64,000 nt of DNA from a bacterium 210917-SL.2.15 (GCA_020555605.1 JAJCJC010000004.1:76204-140203), one strand, 5' to 3'; positions 9,985 to 19,812 are shown, counted from the first letter of the stretch. A program made the numbers and translations. The notes: generated by a model not told the origin, from the letters alone.

Positions 9985-12006
9985 TCAGGCGCGTTCCTTG
10001 GCCGAAGCATGCCCAGAGGGTGCCTTCGTCCCGGCCCGCCTTACGGGAGTATCCTTTGCCGGAATTTTTTTCACTGTGACCAACTTCTGGTCAACCGTTT
10101 TATTCTTCGGCATACGCAGATATCCCTCACCCCGCAGTACCACGCCGGCCATGGGCGGAATGGTAACCTCTACGCTGCAGGGATGACCGTGGGACGGAAT
10201 CCATTCCGTGCGCACCCGTGCGGGATTGCCCGCGCCGCTTCCCCCGAAGGCGGGGTCATCGGAATTGAAAATCTCAACATATTCCTTTTTCTGCGGCACG
10301 CCGAAGCGGTAATGGTGCAGCTCCACTGGAGAGAAATTCACCACACAGACCACCTCTTTTCCCTTTTTGTCCCGCCGCAGAAAAACCACCACATTATTGT
10401 TGCAGTCATCGGCCACGATCCATTCGAATCCTTCCCAGTCAAAATCCACCTCCCACAGCTCTTTGGTGTCCAGATAAAAATGATTTGCCGCTTTGAAAAA
10501 GGCATTGAGCTTTGCGTGCAGAGGCTCCTTCAGCAGCGCCCAATCCAACTGCCCCTCATAATGCCACTCGTTGATCTGACCCAGCTCCGCGCCCATGAAG
10601 ATGAGCTTCTTGCCCGGATGCATCAAAATATACGAGTAGAACGCCCGCACACCGGCGGCTTTCAGCGCTTCGTCGCCGGGCATCTTGCCCATCAGGGAGC
10701 CCTTCATGTGCACCACTTCGTCATGGGACATGGGGAGCACAAAATTCTCGGAAAAGGCGTACATAAAAGAAAACGTCACATCTCGGTGATTGTCCCTTCG
10801 GAAATAGGGATCGAGCTTGATATAGTGGGTCATATCATTCATCCATCCCATGTTCCATTTTAAATTGAATCCCAGCCCGCCGGCATCCACCGGACGGGAC
10901 ACCATGGGCCAAGCCGTGGATTCCTCAGCAATCATCAGTACATCAGGATTTGTGCGGAATGCCATACGATTGAGATCTTGCAAAAAGGCGATGGCCTCCA
11001 GGTTTTCCTTGCCGCCTTTGCGGTTGGGCGTCCACTGGCCGTCCCTGCGGTCGTAATCGAGGTACAGCATGGACGCCACAGCGTCCACTCGCAGCCCGTC
11101 GATATGATACTGGGTGATCCAGTACTCTGCCGAGGACAGCAGGAAGGATTTGACCTCCGGCTTTTCATAGTCGAACACCCGGGTGCCCCAGCCGTAGTGC
11201 TCCCATTTTTGGGGATCCTCATACTCATAACAGGGTGCGCCGTCAAATTCATACAGGCCGAATGCATCCTTGCAGAAATGGGCCGGCACCCAGTCCAGCA
11301 CTACGCCGATGCCCGCCCGATGGCACTGGTCCACAAAATACATAAAATCCTTGGGCGTACCGTAACGCGAGGTGGGCGCAAAATAACCGGTGCACTGGTA
11401 GCCCCAGGAAGCGTCCAGCGGATGTTCCGTCACCGGCAGGAGTTCAACGTAGTTGTATCCCAGATCTTTCACATAGGGTACCAGCTGCTCGGCCAAATCG
11501 CGGTAACTCAGAGAATCGCCGTTTTCATAGCGTTTCCAGGAACCCAAGTGCACCTCGTAGGTATTCATAGGCGCTTCACTGATCTTGCGCCGGTGCCGCT
11601 GCGCCTGGAACGCCTGATCATGCCACTCATAGCCACGGATATCATAAAGTTTGGAGGCCGTGCCGGGCCGCGTCTCGGCGTGGAAGGCATAGGGATCAGC
11701 CTTCATGCGGACCTCCCCGTCCGGGCCGGTAATGGCAAACTTATAAATGTCATACTCCCGCAGACCTGGCACAAACCCTTCCCAAATTTCCCGCTCGACG
11801 ATGCTCATCAGGTTTTTCTCGGCATTCCAATCATTGAAATCGCCGACCACAGCCACGGCTTCCGCGTGGGGCGCCCACACACGGAACACATAACCGTCCA
11901 CGCCTTCGCGCTGTGCAGCGTGCGCGCCAAAAAACTCATACCCCCGGGCCATGGTTCCCTCGTGAAACACATGACTGTTGAAGGCGAGGCTGTCCTTTCT
12001 TCCCAT
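9985..12006 (-). CDS. glgB: 1,4-alpha-glucan branching enzyme
   Basis: This 673-residue GH13/CBM48 enzyme introduces alpha-1,6 branches in glycogen. The CBM48 part includes VFRVWAPHAEAVAVVGDFND near residues 42-61. The catalytic residues fit Asp308 in GLRVDAV, the glutamate in IAEESTAWP near 361, and the aspartate in PMSHDEVVHMKGS near 426. The last 40 residues form a lysine- and alanine-rich tail not needed for catalysis in the family. The ATG at 12006 follows AAGGAGCTGATAAAC. It is the first gene of the glg operon. Confidence 0.96.
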   Translation of the reverse strand: MGRKDSLAFNSHVFHEGTMARGYEFFGAHAAQREGVDGYVFRVWAPHAEAVAVVGDFNDWNAEKNLMSIVEREIWEGFVPGLREYDIYKFAITGPDGEVRMKADPYAFHAETRPGTASKLYDIRGYEWHDQAFQAQRHRRKISEAPMNTYEVHLGSWKRYENGDSLSYRDLAEQLVPYVKDLGYNYVELLPVTEHPLDASWGYQCTGYFAPTSRYGTPKDFMYFVDQCHRAGIGVVLDWVPAHFCKDAFGLYEFDGAPCYEYEDPQKWEHYGWGTRVFDYEKPEVKSFLLSSAEYWITQYHIDGLRVDAVASMLYLDYDRRDGQWTPNRKGGKENLEAIAFLQDLNRMAFRTNPDVLMIAEESTAWPMVSRPVDAGGLGFNLKWNMGWMNDMTHYIKLDPYFRRDNHRDVTFSFMYAFSENFVLPMSHDEVVHMKGSLMGKMPGDEALKAAGVRAFYSYILMHPGKKLIFMGAELGQINEWHYEGQLDWALLKEPLHAKLNAFFKAANHFYLDTKELWEVDFDWEGFEWIVADDCNNNVVVFLRRDKKGKEVVCVVNFSPVELHHYRFGVPQKKEYVEIFNSDDPAFGGSGAGNPARVRTEWIPSHGHPCSVEVTIPPMAGVVLRGEGYLRMPKNKTVDQKLVTVKKIPAKDTPVRRAGTKAPSGHASAKERA

Positions 12007-12143
12007 GTTTATCAGCTCCTTGTCTTTTTTACAGAGACAATCTTATTCCATAGAACGCTTTTCGAAAAAACACAAAAAGTTTCGACCTTCTTCTATCCTT
12101 TTTTACAGAAACATCTCCTTGAATTCTTTTCATGTTTGTACAA

Positions 12144-12172
12144 ATTATACAACTGTATCAAAAATCCGTCAA
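12144..12172 (-). promoter_or_regulatory. Promoter of the glgBCDAP operon
   Basis: On the minus strand TTGACG and TATAAT are separated by 17 bases, about 140 bases upstream of glgB. This is a near-consensus sigma-A promoter. Confidence 0.8.
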
Positions 12173-12243
12173 GGAGAAACGCCGGATTCCGTTCTGTTAG
12201 AATTGCACGAAAAATAAAGGCGTTTTTTGCCATGTCCGCAACG

Positions 12244-12287
12244 CCAAAAAAGGAAAGCAGGACGCCTGCACGCAAGCATCCTGCTTT
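12244..12287 (-). terminator. Terminator of the UPF0210 gene cluster
   Basis: On the minus strand AAAGCAGGATGC and GCGTCCTGCTTT form a stem followed by CCTTTTTTGG. A second weaker hairpin (GGCGTT/AACGCC) lies just beyond, before the glg promoter. Confidence 0.75.
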
Positions 12288-12297
12288 GGATCTTTGT

Positions 12298-13656
12298 TCA
12301 ATTTTTCAGGCTGTGCATCGGCGCGGGGATCCGCCCGCCTCTGGCAATAAAGGCTGCGGCGCTTTCGCCGTGCACCGGCATGATGGGCGCACTGCCCAGC
12401 AGGCCGCCGAAGTCCACCGTGTCGCCCACCTTCAGCCCCGGCGCGGGGATCAGGCGCACCGCTGTAGTCTTGGTGTTTACCATGCCAATGGCCGCCTCGT
12501 CGGCGATGATTGCCGAAAGGGTCTGCGCCGACGTGTCGCCGGGCACAGCGATCATGTCCAGCCCCACCGAGCACACGCAGGTCATGGCTTCCAGCTTGTC
12601 CAGCGTCAGCGTGCCGGAAGACGCAGCCGCAATCATACCCTCGTCCTCGCTGACGGGGATAAACGCGCCGGACAGGCCGCCCACGCTGGAGGACGCCATA
12701 ACGCCGCCTTTTTTCACCGCATCGTTGAGCATGGCCAGTGCCGCCGTGGTGCCGTGGGTGCCGCAGACTTCCAGGCCCATTTCCTCCAGAATGCGGGCCA
12801 CACTGTCGCCGATGGCCGGCGTGGGAGCCAGGGACAGATCCACAATGCCGAAGGGAACATCCAAACGGCGGGACGCTTCCTGTGCCACCAGCTGGCCCAT
12901 GCGGGTGATATGGAATGCCGTCTTTTTAATGGTTTCCGCCACCACATCAAAAGGTTCTCCCTTCACACCCTGCAGCGCATGATGGACCACGCCGGGACCG
13001 GAAACACCCACATTGATGACCCGGTCCGCCTCAGACACGCCGTGGAAAGCTCCCGCCATGAAGGGGTTATCCTCCACCGCATTGCAAAACACCACCAGCT
13101 TGGCACAGCCAAAGCCGTGGGCGTCGGCAGTGCGCTGAGCCGTGTTCTTGATCACTTCACCCATCAGGGCCACAGCGTCCATATTGATGCCCGCCTTGGT
13201 TGAGCCGATGTTCACCGAGGCGCACACCAGTTCCGTGGTAGCCAGGGCCTCAGGAATGGACCGGATCAGGCGCAGATCCGCCCCGGTCATGCCTTTCTGC
13301 ACCAGAGTAGAGAAACCACCAATAAAATTGACGCCCGTTTCCGCCCGGGCTTTATCCAGCGCCACGGCAAAAGGGACATAATCCTGCGCCTCTGACGCAC
13401 CGGCCACCAAGGCAATGGGCGTAACGGAAATGCGCTTGTTGACGATGGGAATTCCAAACTCCGCCTCAATAGCCTCGCCGGTTTTAACCAGATCTTTGGC
13501 GCTGCGGGTGATTTTGTCGTAAATTTTCTCGCAGGCCCGCTTGGGATCGCTGTCGCAGCAGTCCAGCAGCGAAATACCCATGGTGATGGTGCGGATGTCC
13601 AGATGCTGCTGATCGATCATGCGGATCGTGCTGAGAATATCGTTTTGGTTCATCAT
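12298..13656 (-). CDS. UPF0210 (PFL) family protein
   Basis: This 452-residue cytosolic protein belongs to the UPF0210/PFL family, whose biochemical role is not established. Family stretches such as [15 protein letters not shown] and [20 protein letters not shown] are visible. I start at the ATG at 13656, eleven bases after AGAGGG; a TTG two codons upstream is possible. The gene directly follows an ACT-domain gene (15-base gap), a pairing found widely in Firmicutes, which suggests that the ACT protein is a regulatory partner. Confidence 0.88.
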   Translation of the reverse strand: MMNQNDILSTIRMIDQQHLDIRTITMGISLLDCCDSDPKRACEKIYDKITRSAKDLVKTGEAIEAEFGIPIVNKRISVTPIALVAGASEAQDYVPFAVALDKARAETGVNFIGGFSTLVQKGMTGADLRLIRSIPEALATTELVCASVNIGSTKAGINMDAVALMGEVIKNTAQRTADAHGFGCAKLVVFCNAVEDNPFMAGAFHGVSEADRVINVGVSGPGVVHHALQGVKGEPFDVVAETIKKTAFHITRMGQLVAQEASRRLDVPFGIVDLSLAPTPAIGDSVARILEEMGLEVCGTHGTTAALAMLNDAVKKGGVMASSSVGGLSGAFIPVSEDEGMIAAASSGTLTLDKLEAMTCVCSVGLDMIAVPGDTSAQTLSAIIADEAAIGMVNTKTTAVRLIPAPGLKVGDTVDFGGLLGSAPIMPVHGESAAAFIARGGRIPAPMHSLKN

Positions 13657-13671
13657 AAACAAAACACCCTC

Positions 13672-13941
13672 TTAAATCTTATGCATCGCGTTGAAAATAT
13701 CCTCGCGCTGAATGCGCACACTGAGCCCCCGGTTCTGGCCGTAGTCCGCCAGGGCAGCGGACAGGGTGTCGAAGGGCTGCGTACACCGCTCGGTGTCCAC
13801 CACCATCATCATGGTGAAATAGTCGTTCATAACGGTCTGGCTGATGTCCAGCACGTTCACCTGATACTCCGCCAGTTTTGTGCACACGCCGGCAATAATG
13901 CCCACCTGATCCTTTCCGATCACGGTAACGATTGCTTTCAT
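13672..13941 (-). CDS. ACT-domain protein, UPF0237 family
   Basis: The 89-residue protein is a single ACT domain: MKAIVTVIGKDQVGIIAGVC forms the first strand and glycine turn. ACT domains bind amino acids or related ligands and usually regulate a partner. The ATG at 13941 follows AGGAGAAAGC. It precedes the UPF0210 gene with a 15-base gap and probably shares its mRNA. The ligand is unknown. Confidence 0.9.
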   Translation of the reverse strand: MKAIVTVIGKDQVGIIAGVCTKLAEYQVNVLDISQTVMNDYFTMMMVVDTERCTQPFDTLSAALADYGQNRGLSVRIQREDIFNAMHKI

Positions 13942-13984
13942 GCTTGCTTTCTCCTTTTTTTGTTTTTTCTCATTTCGTTTTCCT

Positions 13985-14566
13985 TCAGGTTTCGTTCAGC
14001 TCGTCCAACGTCAGTTCAAAGGCCGGCAGGAAGTGCTCCATAAAATAGCGTACTTCCGGCAGAGGGTTCTGGCGCAAGGCTTCCAGAATCTGCTCCGCCG
14101 CAGCGCGGAACTCGTTGTTGCCCGCCTTGCCTTCCTCCACGCATTTGATATAGGCCGACAGCTTGTCCGCCGCCTTCACCAGATCCGCCACATCGCCGTC
14201 GCTCCCTTTGAGGATCGGCTCATACTCCTCCGCCAGTCCTTCCCCCAGCATGGAGAGCAGCCGGTCCTGGGCCACAGATTCCACCGCTTTGTAGGAATCC
14301 CGGATCGCCGGGTTGTAATACTTGATGGGCGTGGGCAGATCACCGGTGAGAATTTCCGAAGCATCGTGATACAGCGCCGCCACAGCCACGCTCCCTGCGT
14401 CCACGGTCCCGCCAAAATAGCGGTTGCGGATCACCGCCAAGGCATGGGCCAGCACCGCCACCATGTGGGAGTGCTCCTGGATGTTTTCGGCATAGGAATT
14501 GCGCATCAGAGACCAGCGCGTGATATAGCGCATGCGGGAGATATAGGCGAAAAAATTCTCGTTCAT
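13985..14566 (-). CDS. YfbR-like HD-domain 5'-nucleotidase
   Basis: The 193-residue protein carries HD-superfamily metal-binding residues: ENIQEHSHMVAVLAHAL near residues 27-43 and ALYHDASEILTGDLPTPIKY near 67-86, the pattern of YfbR 5'-deoxynucleotidases that dephosphorylate dNMPs. I start at the ATG at 14566, six bases after AGGAAAGAG; an upstream GTG gives an implausible extension. It lies between mtaB and the ACT gene with short gaps, so the four genes may be one operon. Substrate is inferred from the family. Confidence 0.85.
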   Translation of the reverse strand: MNENFFAYISRMRYITRWSLMRNSYAENIQEHSHMVAVLAHALAVIRNRYFGGTVDAGSVAVAALYHDASEILTGDLPTPIKYYNPAIRDSYKAVESVAQDRLLSMLGEGLAEEYEPILKGSDGDVADLVKAADKLSAYIKCVEEGKAGNNEFRAAAEQILEALRQNPLPEVRYFMEHFLPAFELTLDELNET

Positions 14567-14630
14567 ACTATTCTCTTTCCTGTCTTTGTGTTCCATTTTA
14601 TCAAAATTCAGGGCGGGGCACAATGGGCAA

Positions 14631-15914
14631 TCAAACCAATTCTCCCTGCAGCACAGCGCCTTTTCTCTGCGTTATGGAAACGGTGCGCACCGCGTTGTGC
14701 AGGCCGCTCCCAACGGCGCACACCTCCATGTAATTCGGTGCATGGCCCATGGACATGCCGTTTTCCTCCCGTTCGAACAAAACGGGGTAGGTTTGCCCCA
14801 CGCAGCCGTCCAGATAGTCCGTATGCATCTGTTCCGCCGCGGCGCTGGCACGGCGCGCGCGCTCCTCCTTCACCGCCGCGTCCACCTGGCGCATCTGCGC
14901 CGCCGGCGTGCCCGGGCGAATAGAATAGGGGAACACATGCATCTGGGCAAAGCCGCAGCGCTGAAGAAACACAAGGGTTTTCTGAAATTCTTCTTCCGTC
15001 TCCTCCGGAAAGCCCACGATCAGATCCGTCGTGATGGCAGGCCGGTCGAAAAAATCGCGCAGCAGCTGCACCGACGCAAAATAACGCGCCGTGTCGTACT
15101 TCCGGTTCATGCGCCGCAGCGTTTCATCGCACCCACTCTGCAAAGACAGATGAAATTGCGGGCACACATTGGGCAGTGCCGCCAGACGGGCGCAGAAATC
15201 CTCCGTCACCGTGCGCGGCTCCAGACTGCCCAAGCGGACGCGCACCTCCGGCGCCGCCCGGCACACCGCCTCCACCAGATCGGCCAGAGTCCGCCCCGTT
15301 TTGAGATCCCGGCCCCAAGAGGAAATCTCAATGCCCGTGAGCACAATTTCCCGGTACCCCTCCCCGGCCAAACGGAGGCTCTCGGCCGCCGCTTCTTCCA
15401 TCGGCAGGGAGCGCACCCGGCCCCGGGCATAGGGGATGATGCAGTACGAGCAGAAATTCACGCAGCCGTCCTCCACCTTCAGCATGGCACGGGTGCGGCT
15501 GGCCAATCCGCCGGCGGGAAGCGACTCAAATACGCGCCGGGCCATGGCGTCATCCACTGCCACTACGGGGCTGCGCTGGGCAAATTCCTGCTCCAGCAGG
15601 TCGAGGAAGCCCATGCGGTCACCGCTGCCGGAGAGCACGTCGATCTCCAGCGCGCCCAGTTCCTCCGGAGCTACCTGAGCATAGCAGCCGCACACGCCTA
15701 CTACAGCGTTTTCATTGCGCTTTTTCGCGCGGCGAATGGCATTGCGGGATTTTTTATCACTGACCGCCGTCACAGTGCAGGTATTGACAATGTAGGCGTC
15801 CGCCGTTTCCTCGAAAGGCACCAGCGTGTGGCCCCGGCGCAGCAACTCCTGCTCCATGGCCTGGGTCTCGTATTGATTCACCTTGCAGCCCAGGGTATAA
15901 AGCGCAATTTTCAA
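14631..15914 (-). CDS. mtaB: tRNA t6A37 methylthiotransferase MtaB
   Basis: This radical-SAM enzyme of the MiaB family adds the methylthio group to t6A37 of tRNA. The N-terminal UPF0004 cysteines appear in TLGCKVNQYET, VNTCTVTAV and VCGCYAQ, and the radical-SAM cluster motif is CVNFCSYCIIPYARG. The KVNQYE form and the lack of a long insertion favour MtaB over MiaB or RimO. I choose the TTG at 15914 (427 residues) because AAGGGGGAAGAG lies just before it; an ATG at 15950 overlaps AT-rich promoter-like sequence and has no ribosome site. It is divergent from the cysteine desulfurase, an enzyme class that supplies sulfur. Confidence 0.9.
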   Translation of the reverse strand: MKIALYTLGCKVNQYETQAMEQELLRRGHTLVPFEETADAYIVNTCTVTAVSDKKSRNAIRRAKKRNENAVVGVCGCYAQVAPEELGALEIDVLSGSGDRMGFLDLLEQEFAQRSPVVAVDDAMARRVFESLPAGGLASRTRAMLKVEDGCVNFCSYCIIPYARGRVRSLPMEEAAAESLRLAGEGYREIVLTGIEISSWGRDLKTGRTLADLVEAVCRAAPEVRVRLGSLEPRTVTEDFCARLAALPNVCPQFHLSLQSGCDETLRRMNRKYDTARYFASVQLLRDFFDRPAITTDLIVGFPEETEEEFQKTLVFLQRCGFAQMHVFPYSIRPGTPAAQMRQVDAAVKEERARRASAAAEQMHTDYLDGCVGQTYPVLFEREENGMSMGHAPNYMEVCAVGSGLHNAVRTVSITQRKGAVLQGELV

Positions 15915-16023
15915 AGTTTTCTCTTCCCCCTTGTCATTTCTTTGCAACATAATTATAATATTATACGTTATGAACGACGGCTGGACAAGCCTAAAGTTTT
16001 GAGATTGGGGCGTTTTTCTCTTC

Positions 16024-17160
16024 ATGTATTATTTTGACTATGCCGCCACCACGCCGGTGACGCCTGAGGTAGCCGAAGCGATGGTCCATACGCTGACTGG
16101 GGCCTTCGGCAATCCTTCCGCCCAGTACCCGCTGGGCCGGGAAGCACGCGACGCCGTAGCCGCCCAGCGCGCCGGCATCGCCCAGGCCTTGGGCTGCCAG
16201 GCCAAAGCACTGTATTTCACCTCCTGCGGCACCGAAAGCGACAACTGGGCCATCCGTGCTGCGCTGCACATTGGCCGCCACACCGGGCGGCACATCATTA
16301 CCACCGCCGTGGAGCACAGTGCCGTACTGGAGCCGTGCAAGGCCCTGTCCCAGGAGGGATATGAGGTGACGTTTCTCCAGCCCGACCACGCCGGGCGCAT
16401 CACCGCCGACCAAGTGGAGGCCGCCCTGCGGGAGGACACGATATTGGTATCCGTCATGACCGTAAACAATGAAACGGGAAACGTATACCCCATCGCGGAG
16501 ATCGCCCGCCGGCTCAAAGCCCGAAAGAGCCGGGCGCTGCTGCATACTGATGCGGTGCAGGCCTTTTTGAAGGTTCCGCTGCACATGCAGGAGGGCGGCG
16601 CAGATCTTATTTCCCTGAGCGCTCATAAAATCGGCGGTCCCAAAGGCGTGGGCGCACTGTATATCACCCCGGCGCTACAGAGCAGAATGATCCCGCTGCT
16701 GCGCGGCGGCGGCCAGGAACAGGGCCTGCGCTCAGGCACCGAAGCCACCGCCCAGATCGCCGGGTTTGCCAAAGCGGCAGAGCGGCGCGCGGCCCGGCTG
16801 GAAGAGAGCCTCTCCCACACTTGCGCCATGCGGGACTATGCCTTGGAACGGCTTTTGTCCATCCCTACAGTGAAGGTGCTGGGCACCCCTGACGCACCTC
16901 ACATACTGTGCCTGACGCTGCCGGGCTATCCCAGCCAGAATCTGGTGAGTGAACTGGGGAGCAAGGGTATCTGCATCTCCGCCGGCAGCGCCTGCCACAG
17001 GGGAAGGCCCAGCCATGTGATTGCCGCGCTGCGCCTCCCCAAAAAGGAAGCCATCGGCGCGTTCCGCGTCAGCTTCGGCGAGGAAACCACGTCCGAGGCC
17101 GTGGACGCCCTGTACGAGGCCGTGCTTGCGCATAAAAACAGCCGCTTTCCCATGCTGTAA
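16024..17160 (+). CDS. Cysteine desulfurase (NifS/IscS class)
   Basis: The 378-residue PLP enzyme should take sulfur from cysteine for Fe-S clusters or tRNA thiolation. The PLP lysine is Lys202 in SAHKIGGPKGVGALY and the catalytic cysteine is Cys324 in SAGSACHRG. The N-terminus YYFDYAATTPVTPEV is typical. The start at 16024 has only a weak ribosome site. It is divergent from mtaB, sharing about 110 bases of control region, and is followed 52 bases later by sseB. The specific acceptor is unknown. Confidence 0.92.
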   Translation: MYYFDYAATTPVTPEVAEAMVHTLTGAFGNPSAQYPLGREARDAVAAQRAGIAQALGCQAKALYFTSCGTESDNWAIRAALHIGRHTGRHIITTAVEHSAVLEPCKALSQEGYEVTFLQPDHAGRITADQVEAALREDTILVSVMTVNNETGNVYPIAEIARRLKARKSRALLHTDAVQAFLKVPLHMQEGGADLISLSAHKIGGPKGVGALYITPALQSRMIPLLRGGGQEQGLRSGTEATAQIAGFAKAAERRAARLEESLSHTCAMRDYALERLLSIPTVKVLGTPDAPHILCLTLPGYPSQNLVSELGSKGICISAGSACHRGRPSHVIAALRLPKKEAIGAFRVSFGEETTSEAVDALYEAVLAHKNSRFPML

Positions 17161-17212
17161 TCCAACATACAAACATACAAAACTATAACGGTATTCAAAG
17201 GAGACCTGTGCC

Positions 17213-17977
17213 ATGAGTAAACCAAAGACCATCGTGACCAACCCGGAGCTGAAACAAATGCTGGCAACCCTGCGTTTTCGTGAAGATGCCGACTTGGAAC
17301 AAAAAGCCCTCGAGCACATCGCCAATCAGGCCCACTTCCTCTCCGCCGTCCACCCCGCCAAAGACAGCCAGCCCGGCGAACAAAAATACGATTTTCCCGT
17401 ACTCACCACCGGAAAAGGCAATCTGTTTTACCCCATTTTCACCGATCTGGACGAGCTGTCCAAATGGACGGAGGAAAAAGACTCCGGCTCCGTGGTGCTG
17501 GATTTTGACAGCTACGCGGAAATGGTGGCCCAGGACAGCCGGGTGCAGGGCCTGGTGGTCGATCCCTACGGGGCGAACTTCATCCTGGATCGCGACACGG
17601 TAAATTATCTGCAGGTGCGGAAAGCGTTCGTGGGCAAACTGGCTATCGAACAGATGTTCCAACAAAAGAAAGAGACCGGCCCGCAGCTGCGCACCCCGGA
17701 ACCGTATCCCACAGAACTGGCGCAGGCCATGGCGGACTATATGGCCACAAACGACAGCATTCGCCGCGCCTGGCTGCGCCTGATGGAACATGAGGGCGAG
17801 ACAAGCTATCTCGTGATTATCGACGCGGAAGACACCGATACCCACGGCGATTTCGGCGCGGTATCCAGCGCCGCCATGCCGCATCTGCAGGACATGTACC
17901 TGGATTTGATCACGCTGGAGGACGAATTCTCCCGCAGCGCCGTGGAGGGCGTGGAACCCTTTTATACAAAAGCGTAA
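17213..17977 (+). CDS. SseB-family protein
   Basis: The 254-residue protein matches the SseB family (enhanced serine sensitivity). The N-terminal domain includes FPVLTTGKGNLFYPIFTD and a VQGLVVDPYGANFIL block near residues 115-129; the C-terminal domain runs from about 155. No signal peptide or membrane segment is seen. The ATG at 17213 follows AAAGGAGACCTGTGCC. Its molecular function is not known; the name comes from a serine-sensitivity phenotype, and interestingly a serine/threonine transporter is encoded convergently next door. Confidence 0.8.
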   Translation: MSKPKTIVTNPELKQMLATLRFREDADLEQKALEHIANQAHFLSAVHPAKDSQPGEQKYDFPVLTTGKGNLFYPIFTDLDELSKWTEEKDSGSVVLDFDSYAEMVAQDSRVQGLVVDPYGANFILDRDTVNYLQVRKAFVGKLAIEQMFQQKKETGPQLRTPEPYPTELAQAMADYMATNDSIRRAWLRLMEHEGETSYLVIIDAEDTDTHGDFGAVSSAAMPHLQDMYLDLITLEDEFSRSAVEGVEPFYTKA

Positions 17978-17990
17978 AAGCAATCCTCAA

Positions 17991-18032
17991 GCAAAAACGC
18001 AGAGCCGGGAAAATCCGGCTCTGCGTTTTTGC
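17991..18032. terminator. Bidirectional terminator
   Basis: The hairpin GCAAAAACGCAGAGCCGG / CCGGCTCTGCGTTTTTGC has T-runs on both strands and separates the convergent sseB and sstT genes. Confidence 0.9.
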
Positions 18033-18043
18033 CTTTTTGTGCC

Positions 18044-19264
18044 TCAGATCGGCAGGTCTCTTCCCTGCCTGCGCCACTGGGCATATTCCGCCGAGGCTGT
18101 AAACAGCACGTCGGTGGAGGAATTCAGCGCTGTCTCGCAAGAATCCTGAACCACGCCGATGATGAAGCCCACACCCACCACCTGCATGGCAACGTCATTG
18201 GGGATGCCAAACAGGGAGCAGGCCAAGGGAATCAGCAGCAGCGAACCGCCGGCCACACCGGAAGCGCCGCAAGCGGACACCGCCGAAAGCAAACTCAAAA
18301 TCAACGCTGTAGGCAGGTCCACGGAAAGGCCCAGTGTGTGCACCGCGGCCAGCGTCATCACGGTGATGGTCACCGCGGCACCGCCCATATTAATGGTAGC
18401 GCCCAGAGGGATGGAAACGGAGTAGTTGTCCTCATCCAGCCTCAGCTTTTTGCACAGTTCCATGTTCACCGGAATGTTTGCCGCCGACGAACGCGTGAAA
18501 AAGGCGGTGATCCCGCTTTCTTTCAAACATTTCAGCACCAGCGGATAGGGGTTTTTCCGCGTATTGCAGAACACGATCAGCGGATTGACCACCAGGGCAA
18601 TGAACAGCATGCAGCCCACCAACAGAAGCAGCAGCCGACCATACTCCGTGAAGATCCCCAGCCCGTTTTCCGACACCGCGCTGTACACAAGTCCCAAGAT
18701 ACCAAAAGGCGCACAGGCAATGACCCAGCGCACCACTTGCGTCAAAGCGTCGGCCACGTGGCCGAACAGCTCTTTGGTTGCCTCCCCCGCCCGGCGCAGC
18801 GCCACGCCGAACACTGCCGCCCAGGCCAGAATGCCGATATAATTGGCGTTGACCAACGCACCCACTGGATTTTCCACAAGTTTCATGAGCAGGGATTCCA
18901 GCACCGCTCCAATGCCGGAAGCCGCCTCATAATCCGTGACGGCCGCAGCAAGCGTGATGTCCACCGGAAACAGGAAGGACGCCGCCACCGCGGTCAGCGC
19001 CGCCAAGAAGGTGCCGATCAGATACAGCCCCACCACACGGCCCATATTGCCGGCTCCCGCTTTCGCCCGCGCCAGAGACGCGATGACCAGGAAAAAGACC
19101 AGCAGCGGCGCAATGGCCTTCAGAGCGCCCACAAACAGCGTGCCAAGCAGACCGACGGCATAGACGCCCGGCAGAACCAGCGCCAGCACTGCGCCCACTG
19201 CCAGGCCGCACACGATGCGCTTGACCAGACTGATTTGATTCCATGTTTCCAGCAATGCCTTCAT
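18044..19264 (-). CDS. sstT: Serine/threonine:Na+ symporter
   Basis: The 406-residue protein belongs to the dicarboxylate/amino acid:cation symporter family and resembles SstT, which imports serine and threonine with Na+. Eight transmembrane segments and the serine-rich reentrant loop with [13 protein letters not shown], followed by [15 protein letters not shown], are visible. I start at the ATG at 19264, after AGAAAGAGGAGAAAGC; the reading frame stays open upstream for 54 codons, but that part overlaps the promoter. It is a single-gene unit. Confidence 0.92.
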   Translation of the reverse strand: MKALLETWNQISLVKRIVCGLAVGAVLALVLPGVYAVGLLGTLFVGALKAIAPLLVFFLVIASLARAKAGAGNMGRVVGLYLIGTFLAALTAVAASFLFPVDITLAAAVTDYEAASGIGAVLESLLMKLVENPVGALVNANYIGILAWAAVFGVALRRAGEATKELFGHVADALTQVVRWVIACAPFGILGLVYSAVSENGLGIFTEYGRLLLLLVGCMLFIALVVNPLIVFCNTRKNPYPLVLKCLKESGITAFFTRSSAANIPVNMELCKKLRLDEDNYSVSIPLGATINMGGAAVTITVMTLAAVHTLGLSVDLPTALILSLLSAVSACGASGVAGGSLLLIPLACSLFGIPNDVAMQVVGVGFIIGVVQDSCETALNSSTDVLFTASAEYAQWRRQGRDLPI

Positions 19265-19372
19265 GCTTTCTCCTCTTTCTCTGCTGCGCGGCATCCCGCC
19301 GCGCAAAACGTTTCGCGGCGCGCGGACCGCGTTTGCTCGTTCTTCCGTCCCCTCACCGGAGACGCCTGTCCT

Positions 19373-19401
19373 ATCATAGAGAACGGCGCAGAAAATGTCA
19401 A
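19373..19401 (-). promoter_or_regulatory. Promoter of sstT
   Basis: On the minus strand TTGACA and TATGAT are separated by 17 bases, about 110 bases before the sstT start. Confidence 0.8.
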
Positions 19402-19542
19402 TGCGCAAACCTGCTAAAAAGGACAACCGTTTGTCTGTATAGTATGTGCGGATGTTTTTATGTTAAAGACATTTTGCAGAATTTTGTCTTTTTAATAACG
19501 AACAGCAGAGCAGCCCTTGCTTTTCTATATCCCCTACAAACG

Positions 19543-19574
19543 TAAAAACCGGAACAGCCATTCTACCGTTCCGG
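19543..19574 (-). terminator. Terminator overlapping the end of a small ORF
   Basis: On the minus strand CCGGAAC and GTTCCGG form a 7-bp stem with a 12-base loop, followed by TTTTTAC. The stop codon of the 43-residue gene lies in the loop. Confidence 0.75.
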
Positions 19575-19694
19575 ATTATTTACGATCGCGATAAGGCGCT
19601 GGATTATCAGTCCGCCCCAAAAGATAATCCACACTGACGCCATAAAAGTCAGCCAACACACATAAAATTGCCCAATATGCAATGTCATTCGCAT
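19563..19694 (-). CDS. Small membrane protein (43 residues), unknown function
   Basis: The frame starts with ATG at 19694, five bases after AGAGGGTGG, and ends with TAG at 19563-19565. The product begins MRMTLHIGQFYVCWLTF and continues through one strongly hydrophobic helix containing MASVWIIFWGGLIIQRL (residues 18-34), then a short polar tail VNNPER. A promoter (19778-19806) and a terminator (19543-19574) bracket it, so it has all parts of an independent transcription unit. I do not recognise the family. It could be a small membrane toxin, a stress peptide or a chance frame; the ribosome site and the flanking signals argue for a real gene. Confidence 0.55.
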   Translation of the reverse strand: MRMTLHIGQFYVCWLTFMASVWIIFWGGLIIQRLIAIVNNPER

Positions 19695-19777
19695 GGTTCC
19701 ACCCTCTTTCGGGAAGTGTCGCCAACCGCCGGCCGTATTATCTGTAATGCCCTACTACTTGTGAGGCAATCTTATTC

Positions 19778-19806
19778 TATCTAACTAAAAAGACTGGTTT
19801 TGTCAA
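19778..19806 (-). promoter_or_regulatory. Putative promoter of the small membrane protein
   Basis: On the minus strand TTGACA (19801-19806) is followed after 17 bases by TAGATA. The -35 box is consensus and the -10 is weak. A TAGAAT lies four bases further on. Confidence 0.5.
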
Positions 19807-19812
19807 TTATCG

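Noticed and set aside
8746..10863. A 705-codon open frame on the plus strand
   Set aside because: Antisense shadow of glgC and glgB, both of which have clear family motifs on the other strand.
10978..13203. A 741-codon open frame on the plus strand
   Set aside because: It lies antisense to glgB and the UPF0210 gene, crosses their control region, has no ribosome site and no recognisable domain. It reflects the codon bias of the real genes.
18029..19417. A 462-codon open frame on the plus strand
   Set aside because: Antisense shadow of sstT; rich in His, Arg and Gln as expected from reading a membrane gene backward.
19441..19545. A 33-codon frame on the plus strand starting [12 protein letters not shown]
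   Set aside because: No ribosome site and no flanking terminator, unlike the small gene on the other strand.
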